Below are positions 1 to 6,220 of a stretch of DNA of 11,770 nucleotides, in pieces. This DNA comes from Bacteroidales bacterium UBA6192 (GTDB lineage: Bacteria > Bacteroidota > Bacteroidia > Bacteroidales > F082): positions 1 through 11,770 of the forward strand of contig DITE01000033.1 of the NCBI GenBank assembly GCA_002422725.1, in the 5' to 3' direction. How positions within the stretch are numbered: the stretch's first letter is position 1; each line of letters starts with the position of its first letter. The notes beneath the pieces were generated by a model. The model was not told the DNA's origin. It ran no database searches and worked only from the letters and a program-made list of their open reading frames with translations. A program made the translations under genes and the position numbers.

Positions 1-2
1 CT

Positions 3-1145
3 GCCATCTGGCAGGGATACCTTGCTTTGTTCGAAAAACTACTGCCTGAGGTTATTCAGCAGTCAGACCTGGAACGAAACTATTGGCCAAGTTCGCCCTC
101 CACAGGCTGGGGCCGTCCCGAAAGCCTCCTTCAGGGCGATGTGCATTATTGGGGTGTTTGGTGGGGCGAAGAACCTTTTGAAAAATACCGCGAGAAAGTG
201 GGTCGTTTCAACAGCGAATTTGGTTTCCAGGCCATGTCGGCAATGGCGTCCATTAAGCGATTTATCCCAACTAAAGAACTTCATATTGGTTCTGCCGGTC
301 TGGAGGCCCATCAGAAGCACCCGCGTGGCACCAAACTCATCCATGATTATATGCAAAGGGATTTTCCTGTTCCCAATCAACTCGATGAGTATGTGTACAT
401 GAGCCAGTTGGTTCAGGCTCATGGCATTGGAATGGCCATTGAAGCGCAGCGTAGAAGCAGGCCACACAGCATGGGGAGCCTCTATTGGCAGCTGAATGAC
501 ACCTGGCCGGTGACTTCATGGTCGTCCGTTGACTATTACGGAGCCTGGAAAGCTTTGCATTATCAGCTGAAAGAAAGCTTCAACAACATCTTGCTGAGCA
601 TTGCTGACGACCGGGAAGGATTCCGGCTCTGGATCACTTCCGACAGCCTTGTTGCTTTCGCCGGAGAGCTGCAGGTGAATTTGTTGCATCCGAACGGACA
701 GCTGCTGGCGCGGCATACCCTGAAGCTTGATGTTGCTCCGGGAAGTTCGTTTCAGGTAATGCAACTGGATTCAATCATCTCAGCGGCGGGGGCAAAACCC
801 GAAAGTTGTTGTGTGCAGGCCATGATGGTTGCCGACGGAAAGGTGCTGGCCAACAGATTGTTGTGGTTAGCAGTTCCAATTAGGCTTCAACTTCTTCCGG
901 CAGGATTGCAGGTGTCGCTTTCCCAACAGGGAGGTGAAACCTGGGTAAAAATCACTGCTGATAATATTGCCCGGCAGGTAGCCCTCAGCACCGAAGTGGA
1001 GGGTGTAGCGTTTGGGGACAATTTTTTCGATCTTCTTCCAGGACAGGAAAAACATATTTTGGTAACCCTACCCGATGGAGTAAAACTTGAGCCTGCACAG
1101 TTGAAGCTTACAGCAATGAATGATTTTGTTGACGGTCCTAACTGA
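3..1145 (+). CDS. GH2 beta-mannosidase, C-terminal part (5' end outside window)
   Basis: The frame is open from the first complete codon at position 3 and ends at TGA 1143-1145, so the gene enters from the left; an internal TTG at 27 is not a real start. The protein hydrolyses terminal beta-mannosyl residues and is probably periplasmic or cytoplasmic in mannan or glycan breakdown. The catalytic nucleophile motif RFNSEFGFQ is visible, with the glutamate codon at 216-218. It is preceded by the family signatures SPSTGWG and GDVHYWGVWWG and followed by GSLYWQLNDTWPV and SWSSVDYYGAWKALHY. These belong to the end of the TIM barrel, and two beta-sandwich regions follow. The acid/base Asn-Glu pair and the N-terminal domains lie outside the window. 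No catalytic residue is missing in the visible part. The next gene has its own promoter, so this looks like the end of a transcription unit. Confidence 0.93.
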   Translation, partial: AIWQGYLALFEKLLPEVIQQSDLERNYWPSSPSTGWGRPESLLQGDVHYWGVWWGEEPFEKYREKVGRFNSEFGFQAMSAMASIKRFIPTKELHIGSAGLEAHQKHPRGTKLIHDYMQRDFPVPNQLDEYVYMSQLVQAHGIGMAIEAQRRSRPHSMGSLYWQLNDTWPVTSWSSVDYYGAWKALHYQLKESFNNILLSIADDREGFRLWITSDSLVAFAGELQVNLLHPNGQLLARHTLKLDVAPGSSFQVMQLDSIISAAGAKPESCCVQAMMVADGKVLANRLLWLAVPIRLQLLPAGLQVSLSQQGGETWVKITADNIARQVALSTEVEGVAFGDNFFDLLPGQEKHILVTLPDGVKLEPAQLKLTAMNDFVDGPN

Positions 1146-1163
1146 GATTTACCGTTTTATAAG

Positions 1164-1171
1164 TATCTTTG
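1164..1171 (+). promoter_or_regulatory. Bacteroidota -7 promoter element for the CHAD gene
   Basis: TATCTTTG matches the Bacteroidota -7 consensus TAnnTTTG and lies 22 bases upstream of the ATG at 1194. No good -33 TTG is present 19-21 bases upstream, so the call rests on the -7 element and its location. Confidence 0.5.
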
Positions 1172-1193
1172 TGATTGACCAACAAGCTATTCG

Positions 1194-2078
1194 ATGAAAC
1201 AACTGCTCTTGAACCACGATACTTCTTTCCGCTCTGTTGTCAGCACCATGCTGCTTCACCTGAACAGGCAGGCTATTGTCAACCTTGAGAAGAAATACCG
1301 CAGCAGCGAAGGGATTCATCAGGCACGCTTATGCTTCAAGCGCAGCAGGGCAGTTATCCGTATGGTACGTCCCGGACTTTCGGAAGCGGATTATACACAG
1401 CTGAACGATTTTTACCGGCAGTGCGGGCAATCGCTGGGAGGACTTCGCGACACCACAGCCTGCATTGAAACGCTGAGGAGCATGTTACAGAGCAGGAAAT
1501 CGCCTGAAACCAATAAGCTTATCCTGCAATTTTTGTCTTCGCTCAGGAAACAACAACGCACGCAACTGATTGGTGGTCATCAACAGGAGATGGTGACCCG
1601 GGTAGCTACAAGCCTGACCGATCAGCAAACTGATTTAAGCAATCTGACGGTTTCGGGTGTGGCTTCAAAGGTAATTTACAAGGGTATTCGAAAGGTTTAC
1701 CAACAGGGCAGGCAGCTCACCGAAGCACTTTCATCAGAGCCTGACAACCTGGGGTTTCACCAGCTCAGGAAAAAGGTAAAATACCTCGGTTACATGTTTG
1801 AAGCCCTGCAATACCTTTATCCGGCCCTGATGAAAAGCCAGTTGAACGAATTGGTGAAACTTGGCCGTTTGCTTGGCAGCCACCACGATCTGGTCATATT
1901 GCTGGATGCCCTGGTGGATTTTGAACCTGGCCGTCAGCGCACCAATTTGCGCAGAAGCATTATCAACCGCAAAAAACGGCTCGAAAAAAGAATTCTTGAT
2001 GATGCCGCCTATGTTTTCATGTGGAAACCGGCAGAGTTTGCCGGAAGGGTGAGGGTGATGATGGATAGGTTGGAGTGA
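1194..2078 (+). CDS. CHAD domain-containing protein
   Basis: This 294-residue protein is almost entirely a CHAD (conserved histidine alpha-helical domain) fold. It shows the two repeated halves, each with the histidine- and basic-rich signature: HQARLCFKRSRA at about residues 42-53, FHQLRKKVKYLGYMFEAL at about 183-200, and SHHDL near 229. CHAD domains are known to bind polyphosphate through a basic channel and often accompany polyphosphate or phosphate genes. Here no such partner is adjacent. There is no signal peptide or membrane segment, so it should be cytoplasmic. The ATG at 1194 follows a TAnnTTTG promoter element closely, leaving a short leader, and no earlier in-frame start is needed. 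The gene converges with hipA on the opposite strand. Biochemical activity beyond polyphosphate binding is not predicted. Confidence 0.88.
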   Translation: MKQLLLNHDTSFRSVVSTMLLHLNRQAIVNLEKKYRSSEGIHQARLCFKRSRAVIRMVRPGLSEADYTQLNDFYRQCGQSLGGLRDTTACIETLRSMLQSRKSPETNKLILQFLSSLRKQQRTQLIGGHQQEMVTRVATSLTDQQTDLSNLTVSGVASKVIYKGIRKVYQQGRQLTEALSSEPDNLGFHQLRKKVKYLGYMFEALQYLYPALMKSQLNELVKLGRLLGSHHDLVILLDALVDFEPGRQRTNLRRSIINRKKRLEKRILDDAAYVFMWKPAEFAGRVRVMMDRLE

Positions 2079-2121
2079 ATTTGATGAATTTATTGTATTG
2101 TTTCCAAACAAAGGTGTATGT

Positions 2122-2145
2122 CCGGAGGGTAACTTACTCCTCCGG
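2122..2145. terminator. Hairpin between convergent genes, likely terminator
   Basis: CCGGAGG (2122-2128) and CCTCCGG (2139-2145) form a 7-bp GC-rich stem with a 10-nt loop, 43 bases after the CHAD stop codon. No U-tract follows on either strand, so termination is inferred from position between converging genes. Confidence 0.45.
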
Positions 2146-2149
2146 CAAT

Positions 2150-2209
2150 AAGTGAATTAAAATATATTGTGTTTTCATGTAGGTAAAGTATGAAAACTAT
2201 AATTCACTT
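2150..2209. repeat. Imperfect AT-rich inverted repeat
   Basis: AAGTGAATT (2150-2158) pairs with AATTCACTT (2201-2209), and inside it GTTTTCAT (2171-2178) pairs with ATGAAAAC (2190-2197). The internal loops are unequal at 12 and 3 bases. It lies in the 200-bp convergent intergenic region and may assist termination for hipA. The rest of 2079-2278 shows nothing recognisable. Confidence 0.4.
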
Positions 2210-2278
2210 CCTGTTTTATCCGGCCTCTCTAAATACCGACTTCCTGAATCGTATTTCTTTTTTCCTGGTTTAACAAGA

Positions 2279-3580
2279 TTAGAGTCGAATCAATGTGGCT
2301 TCAATTTCATCACGCAGTTTGGGCGACACTTTTACTTCATCGGCAAAGGTTTTCCATTGGTTTACTGTGTTGCTGATCTCCTTGATGGTTTCAGCCGCTT
2401 TTTTATGTTTGATGGATTTACCAATTGTGAGCAAATCGTTGGTGGTAATATTTGTTCGTTTGCCGTTTATGCTAAGCGCATGCTGGCTTACCCACTGGTG
2501 TTTGGGTTGATAGGCATGGCAAACATCGTAAGCCGGTGCCAGTTCCCATTTTCCATCCTTCTTCAATCGGAAGGCAAAGTTCTTGGTATGGTCATCGCAG
2601 TTGCGGGCCACTACGTTAAACACCATTCTTCGAAACAATTGCTCCGCAACCGCATAAGATAAATTAAGTTCCCGAAGTGTTTGAAATAACTGCTCGTAAC
2701 TGAAACTGGTTACAAGGTTGTAATCAAAGTGCTTCATGGCACAAAAGGTTTGAATATGGTGTTTGGCAGAACCTCCTTCCCGGTCAAAACGCTTGGTCAT
2801 AAAATGGGCCCTGCCGTTTTCTTCCAACATCCTGGAGGGCATCATCTCTATGCCACAAGCCACAGCCATATTGTAATAGGCCATTTCCACCCGACCATAA
2901 CCCTTGCTGGCGCCCAACTGTGTATCACTCACGCCATCCAGCTTTATCAACCAGTGTTCAAAACCTTTGGGTGCATTGGTTTGGCCCGATCTTACTTCGC
3001 CTGTCTTTTCGTTGTAGGCAATCACTGCCTTGGGCCTGGCCCCACCGGCAGAAGTGCCGATGCGTAATATTTCAAGAATGGCTTTTTCTTCATTTGCATC
3101 CAGCTTGGTTACAAAAGCTTCTTTTTTTGACAGCATGTTGCGAGCTATGCCCACCAGGCTATCGATTTCGACCGAAAAGGTTCTTTTGCTCTCCTTTAGG
3201 GTTGTTGGTTCAAACTCCAGTGCCCCCATACCACGTGAACCAATAAAACACAAGGTTTCAACCGGGTTCATGCTATTCAGCGGACGACCCTGTTGTGCCA
3301 GCCATAAATTAATGAGGTCACTTCCGTATTGGTCAGGCAGCGCATCGGCCAGTAAGCCGGGTAAGCCTTTGAACGTATCTAAGGCAGCATCGGCTTTTTT
3401 ACGCAAAGAGGGGAAATAGAAATCACGCTTTCTTTCCTTAATCGACATTTGCAAAGGGGCTAAATCCCATCCTTTGGCCCTGAATCCGGAGTCGTATTCA
3501 AAAGTCGCATAGCCGGTATTTTCATTCCAGGCTACCGCGCCTGCTAATTCTCCCCATATTTTTACTAATGCTGTATTCAT
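2279..3580 (-). CDS. hipA: HipA-family serine/threonine kinase toxin
   Basis: This 433-residue protein is close in length to E. coli HipA (440). HipA toxins are protein kinases; the E. coli member phosphorylates glutamyl-tRNA synthetase and causes growth arrest, but the target here is unknown. The N-terminal couple domain spans about residues 1-125. The glycine-rich ATP loop GTSAGGARPKA is at 175-185, with Ser177 near the position of the E. coli regulatory autophosphorylated serine. The ATP-binding lysine motif LIKLDG is at 211-216, the catalytic loop ARNCDDHTKNFAF at 325-337 (catalytic Asp329, Asn334), and the metal-binding APAYD at 348-352 (Asp352). All key kinase residues are present, so the toxin looks intact. 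The start codon is three bases beyond the hipB stop, which indicates translational coupling in a hipB-hipA operon. Confidence 0.93.
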   Translation of the reverse strand: MNTALVKIWGELAGAVAWNENTGYATFEYDSGFRAKGWDLAPLQMSIKERKRDFYFPSLRKKADAALDTFKGLPGLLADALPDQYGSDLINLWLAQQGRPLNSMNPVETLCFIGSRGMGALEFEPTTLKESKRTFSVEIDSLVGIARNMLSKKEAFVTKLDANEEKAILEILRIGTSAGGARPKAVIAYNEKTGEVRSGQTNAPKGFEHWLIKLDGVSDTQLGASKGYGRVEMAYYNMAVACGIEMMPSRMLEENGRAHFMTKRFDREGGSAKHHIQTFCAMKHFDYNLVTSFSYEQLFQTLRELNLSYAVAEQLFRRMVFNVVARNCDDHTKNFAFRLKKDGKWELAPAYDVCHAYQPKHQWVSQHALSINGKRTNITTNDLLTIGKSIKHKKAAETIKEISNTVNQWKTFADEVKVSPKLRDEIEATLIRL

Positions 3581-3583
3581 GGT

Positions 3584-3931
3584 TTACCAATCTGATTGTT
3601 CAGGTCCTTTTGTTTTGGTATTTTTCGCCCTCTTGCGCTTTTCCAGCTCGGCTTTTGCCAGTGCCAGCGGACTGATGCGCTGCTGCACTTCAAATGCATC
3701 CATCACCTGCAGTTGATCCAGCATCCTGAGCACCTGAATCAGCGTTGCCAGGGTAACCGTTTCACCCCTTTCCAATAAGCTGAGGGTTGAACGGCTGATG
3801 CCTGCCTCATGCGACAGCACATCCTGGGTTTTGTTTTGCTCCAGCCGATGATGTCTAACAAACGCCCCGATATGTGCCGCCAATGCCTGGTCACTCATAG
3901 AGTGCCACACTTTGAACGCTTTATCATTCAT
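3584..3931 (-). CDS. hipB: HipB-like antitoxin and autorepressor (XRE-type HTH)
   Basis: This 115-residue protein has an XRE/Cro-CI helix-turn-helix at about residues 20-75, including TQDVLSHEAGISRSTLSLLERG. A basic, probably flexible tail rich in Lys and Arg (97-108) follows and ends in SDW; in HipB proteins the C-terminal tail commonly contacts the toxin. It should neutralise the downstream HipA and repress the operon. The start is ATG 3929-3931, about 40 bases downstream of a strong promoter; Met12 is a possible alternative start. The start codon lies inside a 13-bp sequence that recurs twice upstream, so autoregulation through these sites is likely. It is upstream of and nearly overlaps hipA. 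Confidence 0.9.
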   Translation of the reverse strand: MNDKAFKVWHSMSDQALAAHIGAFVRHHRLEQNKTQDVLSHEAGISRSTLSLLERGETVTLATLIQVLRMLDQLQVMDAFEVQQRISPLALAKAELEKRKRAKNTKTKGPEQSDW

Positions 3932-4086
3932 AATCTCTATTTTTGGCCCTTTGTGAATTATATCTCATGCAAATTTAGTAATAATTATGAATGATACAAT
4001 CAGGTATATGAAATAAATCATTCAATTTGCATGATTAGTCATTCACTATCATTCATAATAAGCATTAACGACTGATAATTCATTCA
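3922..4086. promoter_or_regulatory. TCATTCA operator array of hipBA
   Basis: A 13-mer TATCATTCATAAT occurs at 3922-3934 and 4047-4059, and its exact reverse complement occurs at 3984-3996. The core TCATTCA occurs six times in 163 bp: 3924, 4018, 4039, 4049 and 4080 on the plus strand, and 3988-3994 inverted. The inverted 13-mer fills the spacer between the -33 and -7 elements, and the 3922 copy covers the hipB start codon. Plus-strand copies are 94, 21, 10 and 31 bases apart, close to whole helical turns. The likely ligand is HipB, alone or with HipA. Confidence 0.7.
3970..3999 (-). promoter_or_regulatory. hipBA promoter (TTG-N19-TAAATTTG)
   Basis: Read on the minus strand, TTG (3999-3997) is followed after exactly 19 bases by TAAATTTG (3977-3970). 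This matches the Bacteroidota primary sigma-factor consensus TTG-N19-21-TAnnTTTG. Transcription would start around 3964, giving a leader of roughly 30-35 nt before the hipB ATG. Confidence 0.75.
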
Positions 4087-4149
4087 AATAGCCTTCTAAA
4101 ATTTCAGTATTAAGATTCCCGCTACAGTAAGCAATCAACACTGATTTCT

Positions 4150-4308
4150 TCACAGATATCTGTTAGCATTGACCCCCCTGACAACCCTAAACCCCCAGCA
4201 ACCAGAATCAAAGAACAACAAGCCCGATCCTTCGGTGAGCAAATACAGCCAGCCATCAGAACCCTGGCGGATGTCGTTGAAACGGTGCTTCTCCCTGTCA
4301 GGGCCTGT
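4150..4308 (-). pseudogene. Remnant of a PQQ-type sugar dehydrogenase C-terminus
   Basis: Reading the minus strand from 4290 to about 4212 gives HRFNDIRQGSDGWLYLLTEG followed by SGLLFF. This matches the C-terminus of the intact sugar dehydrogenase at 4892 (ARFRDIHQGPDGYLYVLTEG, then PGLFFR) at roughly two thirds of positions. The open stretch is bounded by TAA at 4309-4311 upstream and TGA at 4150-4152, and everything upstream of the C-terminal strand of the enzyme is missing. The tail after LFF is unlike the intact gene. The divergence shows an old paralogue or ancestral copy rather than a fresh duplication. Confidence 0.7.
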
Positions 4309-4324
4309 TTATTAAGACACCACG

Positions 4325-4378
4325 CATCAATAAGTATGAATTATGTGTAAATAATCACATTAATCATACTTATTAATG
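4325..4378. repeat. Long AT-rich inverted repeat / hairpin
   Basis: CATCAATAAGTATGA (4325-4339) pairs with TCATACTTATTAATG (4364-4378) at 14 of 15 positions. The inner arms TTATGTG (4341-4347) and CACATTAA (4356-4363) continue the stem with a bulge, leaving an 8-nt loop. It lies just upstream, in transcriptional sense, of the dehydrogenase remnant. It has no U-tract and no obvious gene to terminate. Confidence 0.5.
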
Positions 4379-4482
4379 TTTTGGACAAGGATGGATAACA
4401 AAAAACTTTGGTTTAGATTTATTTTCCGTTTGGGTCTGTTATGTCTGTTTCATCAGTGATTAATTCATTTGAACTGAATACA

Positions 4483-4587
4483 ATGTATCGTCGCGTAAAA
4501 ACCTCGATCATCATTTGCCTTTTGCTGCCATATATGCAATATGTAACATGTAGATGCCGTTGCCAATGTGAAAGGATTTTCTTTTAA
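4483..4587 (+). CDS. Possible small secreted peptide or gene remnant (34 aa)
   Basis: ATG 4483 opens a 34-codon frame. It begins MYRRVKTSIIICLLLPYMQY, a basic then hydrophobic start like a signal peptide, and continues with an alternating cysteine cluster CRCRCQC before TAA at 4585-4587. A near-consensus -7 element, TTCATTTG, lies about 15 bases upstream. There is no recognisable family. It could be a genuine small exported peptide, the decayed 5' end of a secreted-protein gene, or chance in a gene-poor stretch. The surrounding decay makes the second or third option more likely. Confidence 0.2.
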   Translation: MYRRVKTSIIICLLLPYMQYVTCRCRCQCERIFF

Positions 4588-4628
4588 AACCTAACGGGTA
4601 ATATCCATCGGATGTTTAATAAGATATG

Positions 4629-4672
4629 TACTATTTTGGTAACTAACAAAAATGTAACTTACTATTTTAGTA
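4629..4672. promoter_or_regulatory. Paired palindromic operator-like sites (HxlR-like)
   Basis: TACTATTTTAGTA (4660-4672) is a perfect TACT-N5-AGTA palindrome. TACTATTTTGGTA (4629-4641) is the same with one mismatch. They are 31 bp apart, three helical turns, with GTAACT repeated between them. Operators of HxlR-family repressors such as Bacillus YodB have this TACT...AGTA form, as I recall. No HxlR regulator or intact regulated gene is adjacent. Confidence 0.4.
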
Positions 4673-4675
4673 CAT

Positions 4676-4891
4676 GGCCTATTTCGCCATTAATCAGTAT
4701 TTTACGACTATGTCTGTTTGTTTATCGGGATATAACCAGCTCGTCAGGGGATTCCCCGGCTTTGGGTGGGGCTGGGTATTGGTGGCCTGACAATAAGGGT
4801 AGTCAGGAGGTTGGGCTTGAATTCTGGTTAACTTTTTATTATTGAGACTGGTCTGTAACGACTGAATAATTTTAAGGCCATTCGATAATCC
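4676..4891. other. Intergenic stretch with no supported gene
   Basis: This segment lies downstream of the dehydrogenase stop on the other strand. It contains a G-rich tract (about 4743-4820) with short palindromes such as GTCAGG/CCTGAC (4743-4748, 4786-4791), but no convincing coding sequence. An open frame running through it from 4612 to 4845 has no recognisable domain. Confidence 0.5.
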
Positions 4892-6022
4892 TCACTCCGC
4901 CACCACCCTGAAAAACAAGCCCGGCCCTTCGGTAAGCACATACAGGTAGCCGTCAGGCCCCTGATGGATATCGCGGAAACGGGCCATATCCTTGAACAAT
5001 ATTTCGGTATGCACCACCTTGTTGGATGCGTTCAAAACCAGCCGCTGAATCTGTTGTCCGGCCAGTGCTCCCACCAGCAGGTTACCTTTCCAGTTGGGGT
5101 ATTTGTCGCTGGTGACGAAGGCCATGCCACAGGGTGCGATTGAGGGAACCCAGTAGTGTAGCGGGTCGATCATCCCGGGCAGAGTGGTGTCGTTGGTGAG
5201 TATCGTTCCGTTGTAGTTGATGCCGAAGCTCACCAATGGCCAGCCGTAGTTGGCCCCTTTGATTTCGATGTTGATCTCATCGCCTCCTTTCGGACCGTGC
5301 TCGTGCGTCCAGAGTATGCCTGTGGAAGGGTGCAAGGTCATGCCCTGAATGTTGCGGTGGCCATAGGTCCAGATTTCCGGCTTTGCGCCTTCCTGTCCCA
5401 CAAAAGGGTTGTCGGCCGGAACGCTGCCATCGTCGTGCAGACGCATGACCTTGCCGTTGTGGTTAGCCAGCAGTTGGGCGTTTTCCATCACACCCCTGTC
5501 ACCGATGGGGAAATAGAAATGATTCATGCTGTCGAAGACGATGCGGCAACCAAAATGGTATTCAGCAGCAGTAAGCGGATGGCCCCTGAAAAGCACTTCG
5601 GGCTTGCTCAGGCTGTTGCCTTCCAGCATAGCGCGGGCGATGGTAGTGTTACCCAGGCCATTTTCCTGAGAGGCATAAGCCAGGTAAACAAGTTGGTTGG
5701 TTTCAAAATCGGGGTGCAGGACGATATCGAGCAGGCCGCCTTGTCCGTTCGGCCACACAGGAGGCAAGCCTTCAATTTCCTGCTCTTTGAGTTCATTGTC
5801 GGCAAAAACCCTCAGTCGTCCCGGTCGTTCGGCAATCAGGATTCGTCCGTCGGGCAGGAAAGCCATGCTCCAGGGGTTTTCGAGGCCTTCGGCCAGTATT
5901 TCGGCGCGCACAGGGTGGCTGGCAGCCGGATCGGGATTGTTGTGAGGTTGGTCTTTCTGGCCCGAACAGTTGCTCATAACCAGCGATAAGAACAGAATAA
6001 ACAGGAAGGTTGTTTTTTTCAT
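4892..6022 (-). CDS. PQQ-dependent sugar dehydrogenase-like lipoprotein
   Basis: This 376-residue protein resembles the soluble aldose sugar dehydrogenase / PQQ glucose dehydrogenase beta-propeller family, which oxidises aldoses using PQQ and calcium outside the cytoplasm. Residues 1-18 form a signal sequence and Cys19 (MSNCSG) is a plausible, slightly atypical lipobox cysteine. Family motifs in order: NPWSMAFLPDG (49-59), GQGGLLDIVLHPDF (93-106), EYHFGCRIVFDS (154-165, probable catalytic His156), GDRG (174-177), GHRN (221-224), EHGPKGGDEIN (241-251) and GANYGWP (256-262) for PQQ/Ca binding, and RDIHQGPDGYLY (350-361). The usual FGG after the histidine reads FGC here. The frame extends upstream to 6082, but that start lies at the promoter; ATG 6022 begins the signal peptide. 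It is divergent from the exonuclease/phosphatase gene. No PQQ synthesis genes are in view. Confidence 0.9.
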   Translation of the reverse strand: MKKTTFLFILFLSLVMSNCSGQKDQPHNNPDPAASHPVRAEILAEGLENPWSMAFLPDGRILIAERPGRLRVFADNELKEQEIEGLPPVWPNGQGGLLDIVLHPDFETNQLVYLAYASQENGLGNTTIARAMLEGNSLSKPEVLFRGHPLTAAEYHFGCRIVFDSMNHFYFPIGDRGVMENAQLLANHNGKVMRLHDDGSVPADNPFVGQEGAKPEIWTYGHRNIQGMTLHPSTGILWTHEHGPKGGDEINIEIKGANYGWPLVSFGINYNGTILTNDTTLPGMIDPLHYWVPSIAPCGMAFVTSDKYPNWKGNLLVGALAGQQIQRLVLNASNKVVHTEILFKDMARFRDIHQGPDGYLYVLTEGPGLFFRVVAE

Positions 6023-6051
6023 GGCAATCAGGCTTGGGTGTTTCTGCACCG

Positions 6052-6082
6052 TAAAACTAATCAATTTTTGGCTTTGAGGCAA
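6052..6082 (-). promoter_or_regulatory. Promoter of the sugar dehydrogenase gene (TTG-N20-TAGTTTTA)
   Basis: On the minus strand, TTG (6082-6080) is followed after 20 bases by TAGTTTTA (6059-6052) and then CGG. This fits the Bacteroidota promoter with the last G of TAnnTTTG replaced by A. It places the transcription start about 24 bases before ATG 6022 and rules out the longer upstream start. Confidence 0.55.
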
Positions 6083-6220
6083 GTACGGGGATGGGTTATG
6101 GTTCTGTTTACTGCAAAAACATCACAAATCAGGAGTATAATCCCAAATAATTATAATATTTTTGGATTATAAGTCAAAAAAATGATATTTTGAATTACTT
6201 TCACCTGCAATAACCTATTT

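Noticed and set aside
3922..4086. CRISPR-like or iteron replication-origin interpretation of the TCATTCA repeats
   Set aside because: Repeats are too short and irregularly spaced for CRISPR, no replication initiator gene is nearby, and their placement on the hipBA promoter explains them.
4612..4845. A 77-codon open frame downstream of the paired palindromes
   Set aside because: Its start region overlaps the operator-like repeats, its sequence has no domain or signal peptide, and the second half translates a G-rich tract typical of chance frames.
5297..5989. A long 230-codon plus-strand frame inside the sugar dehydrogenase gene
   Set aside because: It is antisense to a gene with clear catalytic motifs, has no recognisable domain, and is explained by the base composition of the opposite strand.
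6023..6082. A 20-residue N-terminal extension of the sugar dehydrogenase from ATG 6082
   Set aside because: The extension covers the predicted promoter and precedes an obvious lipoprotein signal peptide that begins at 6022.
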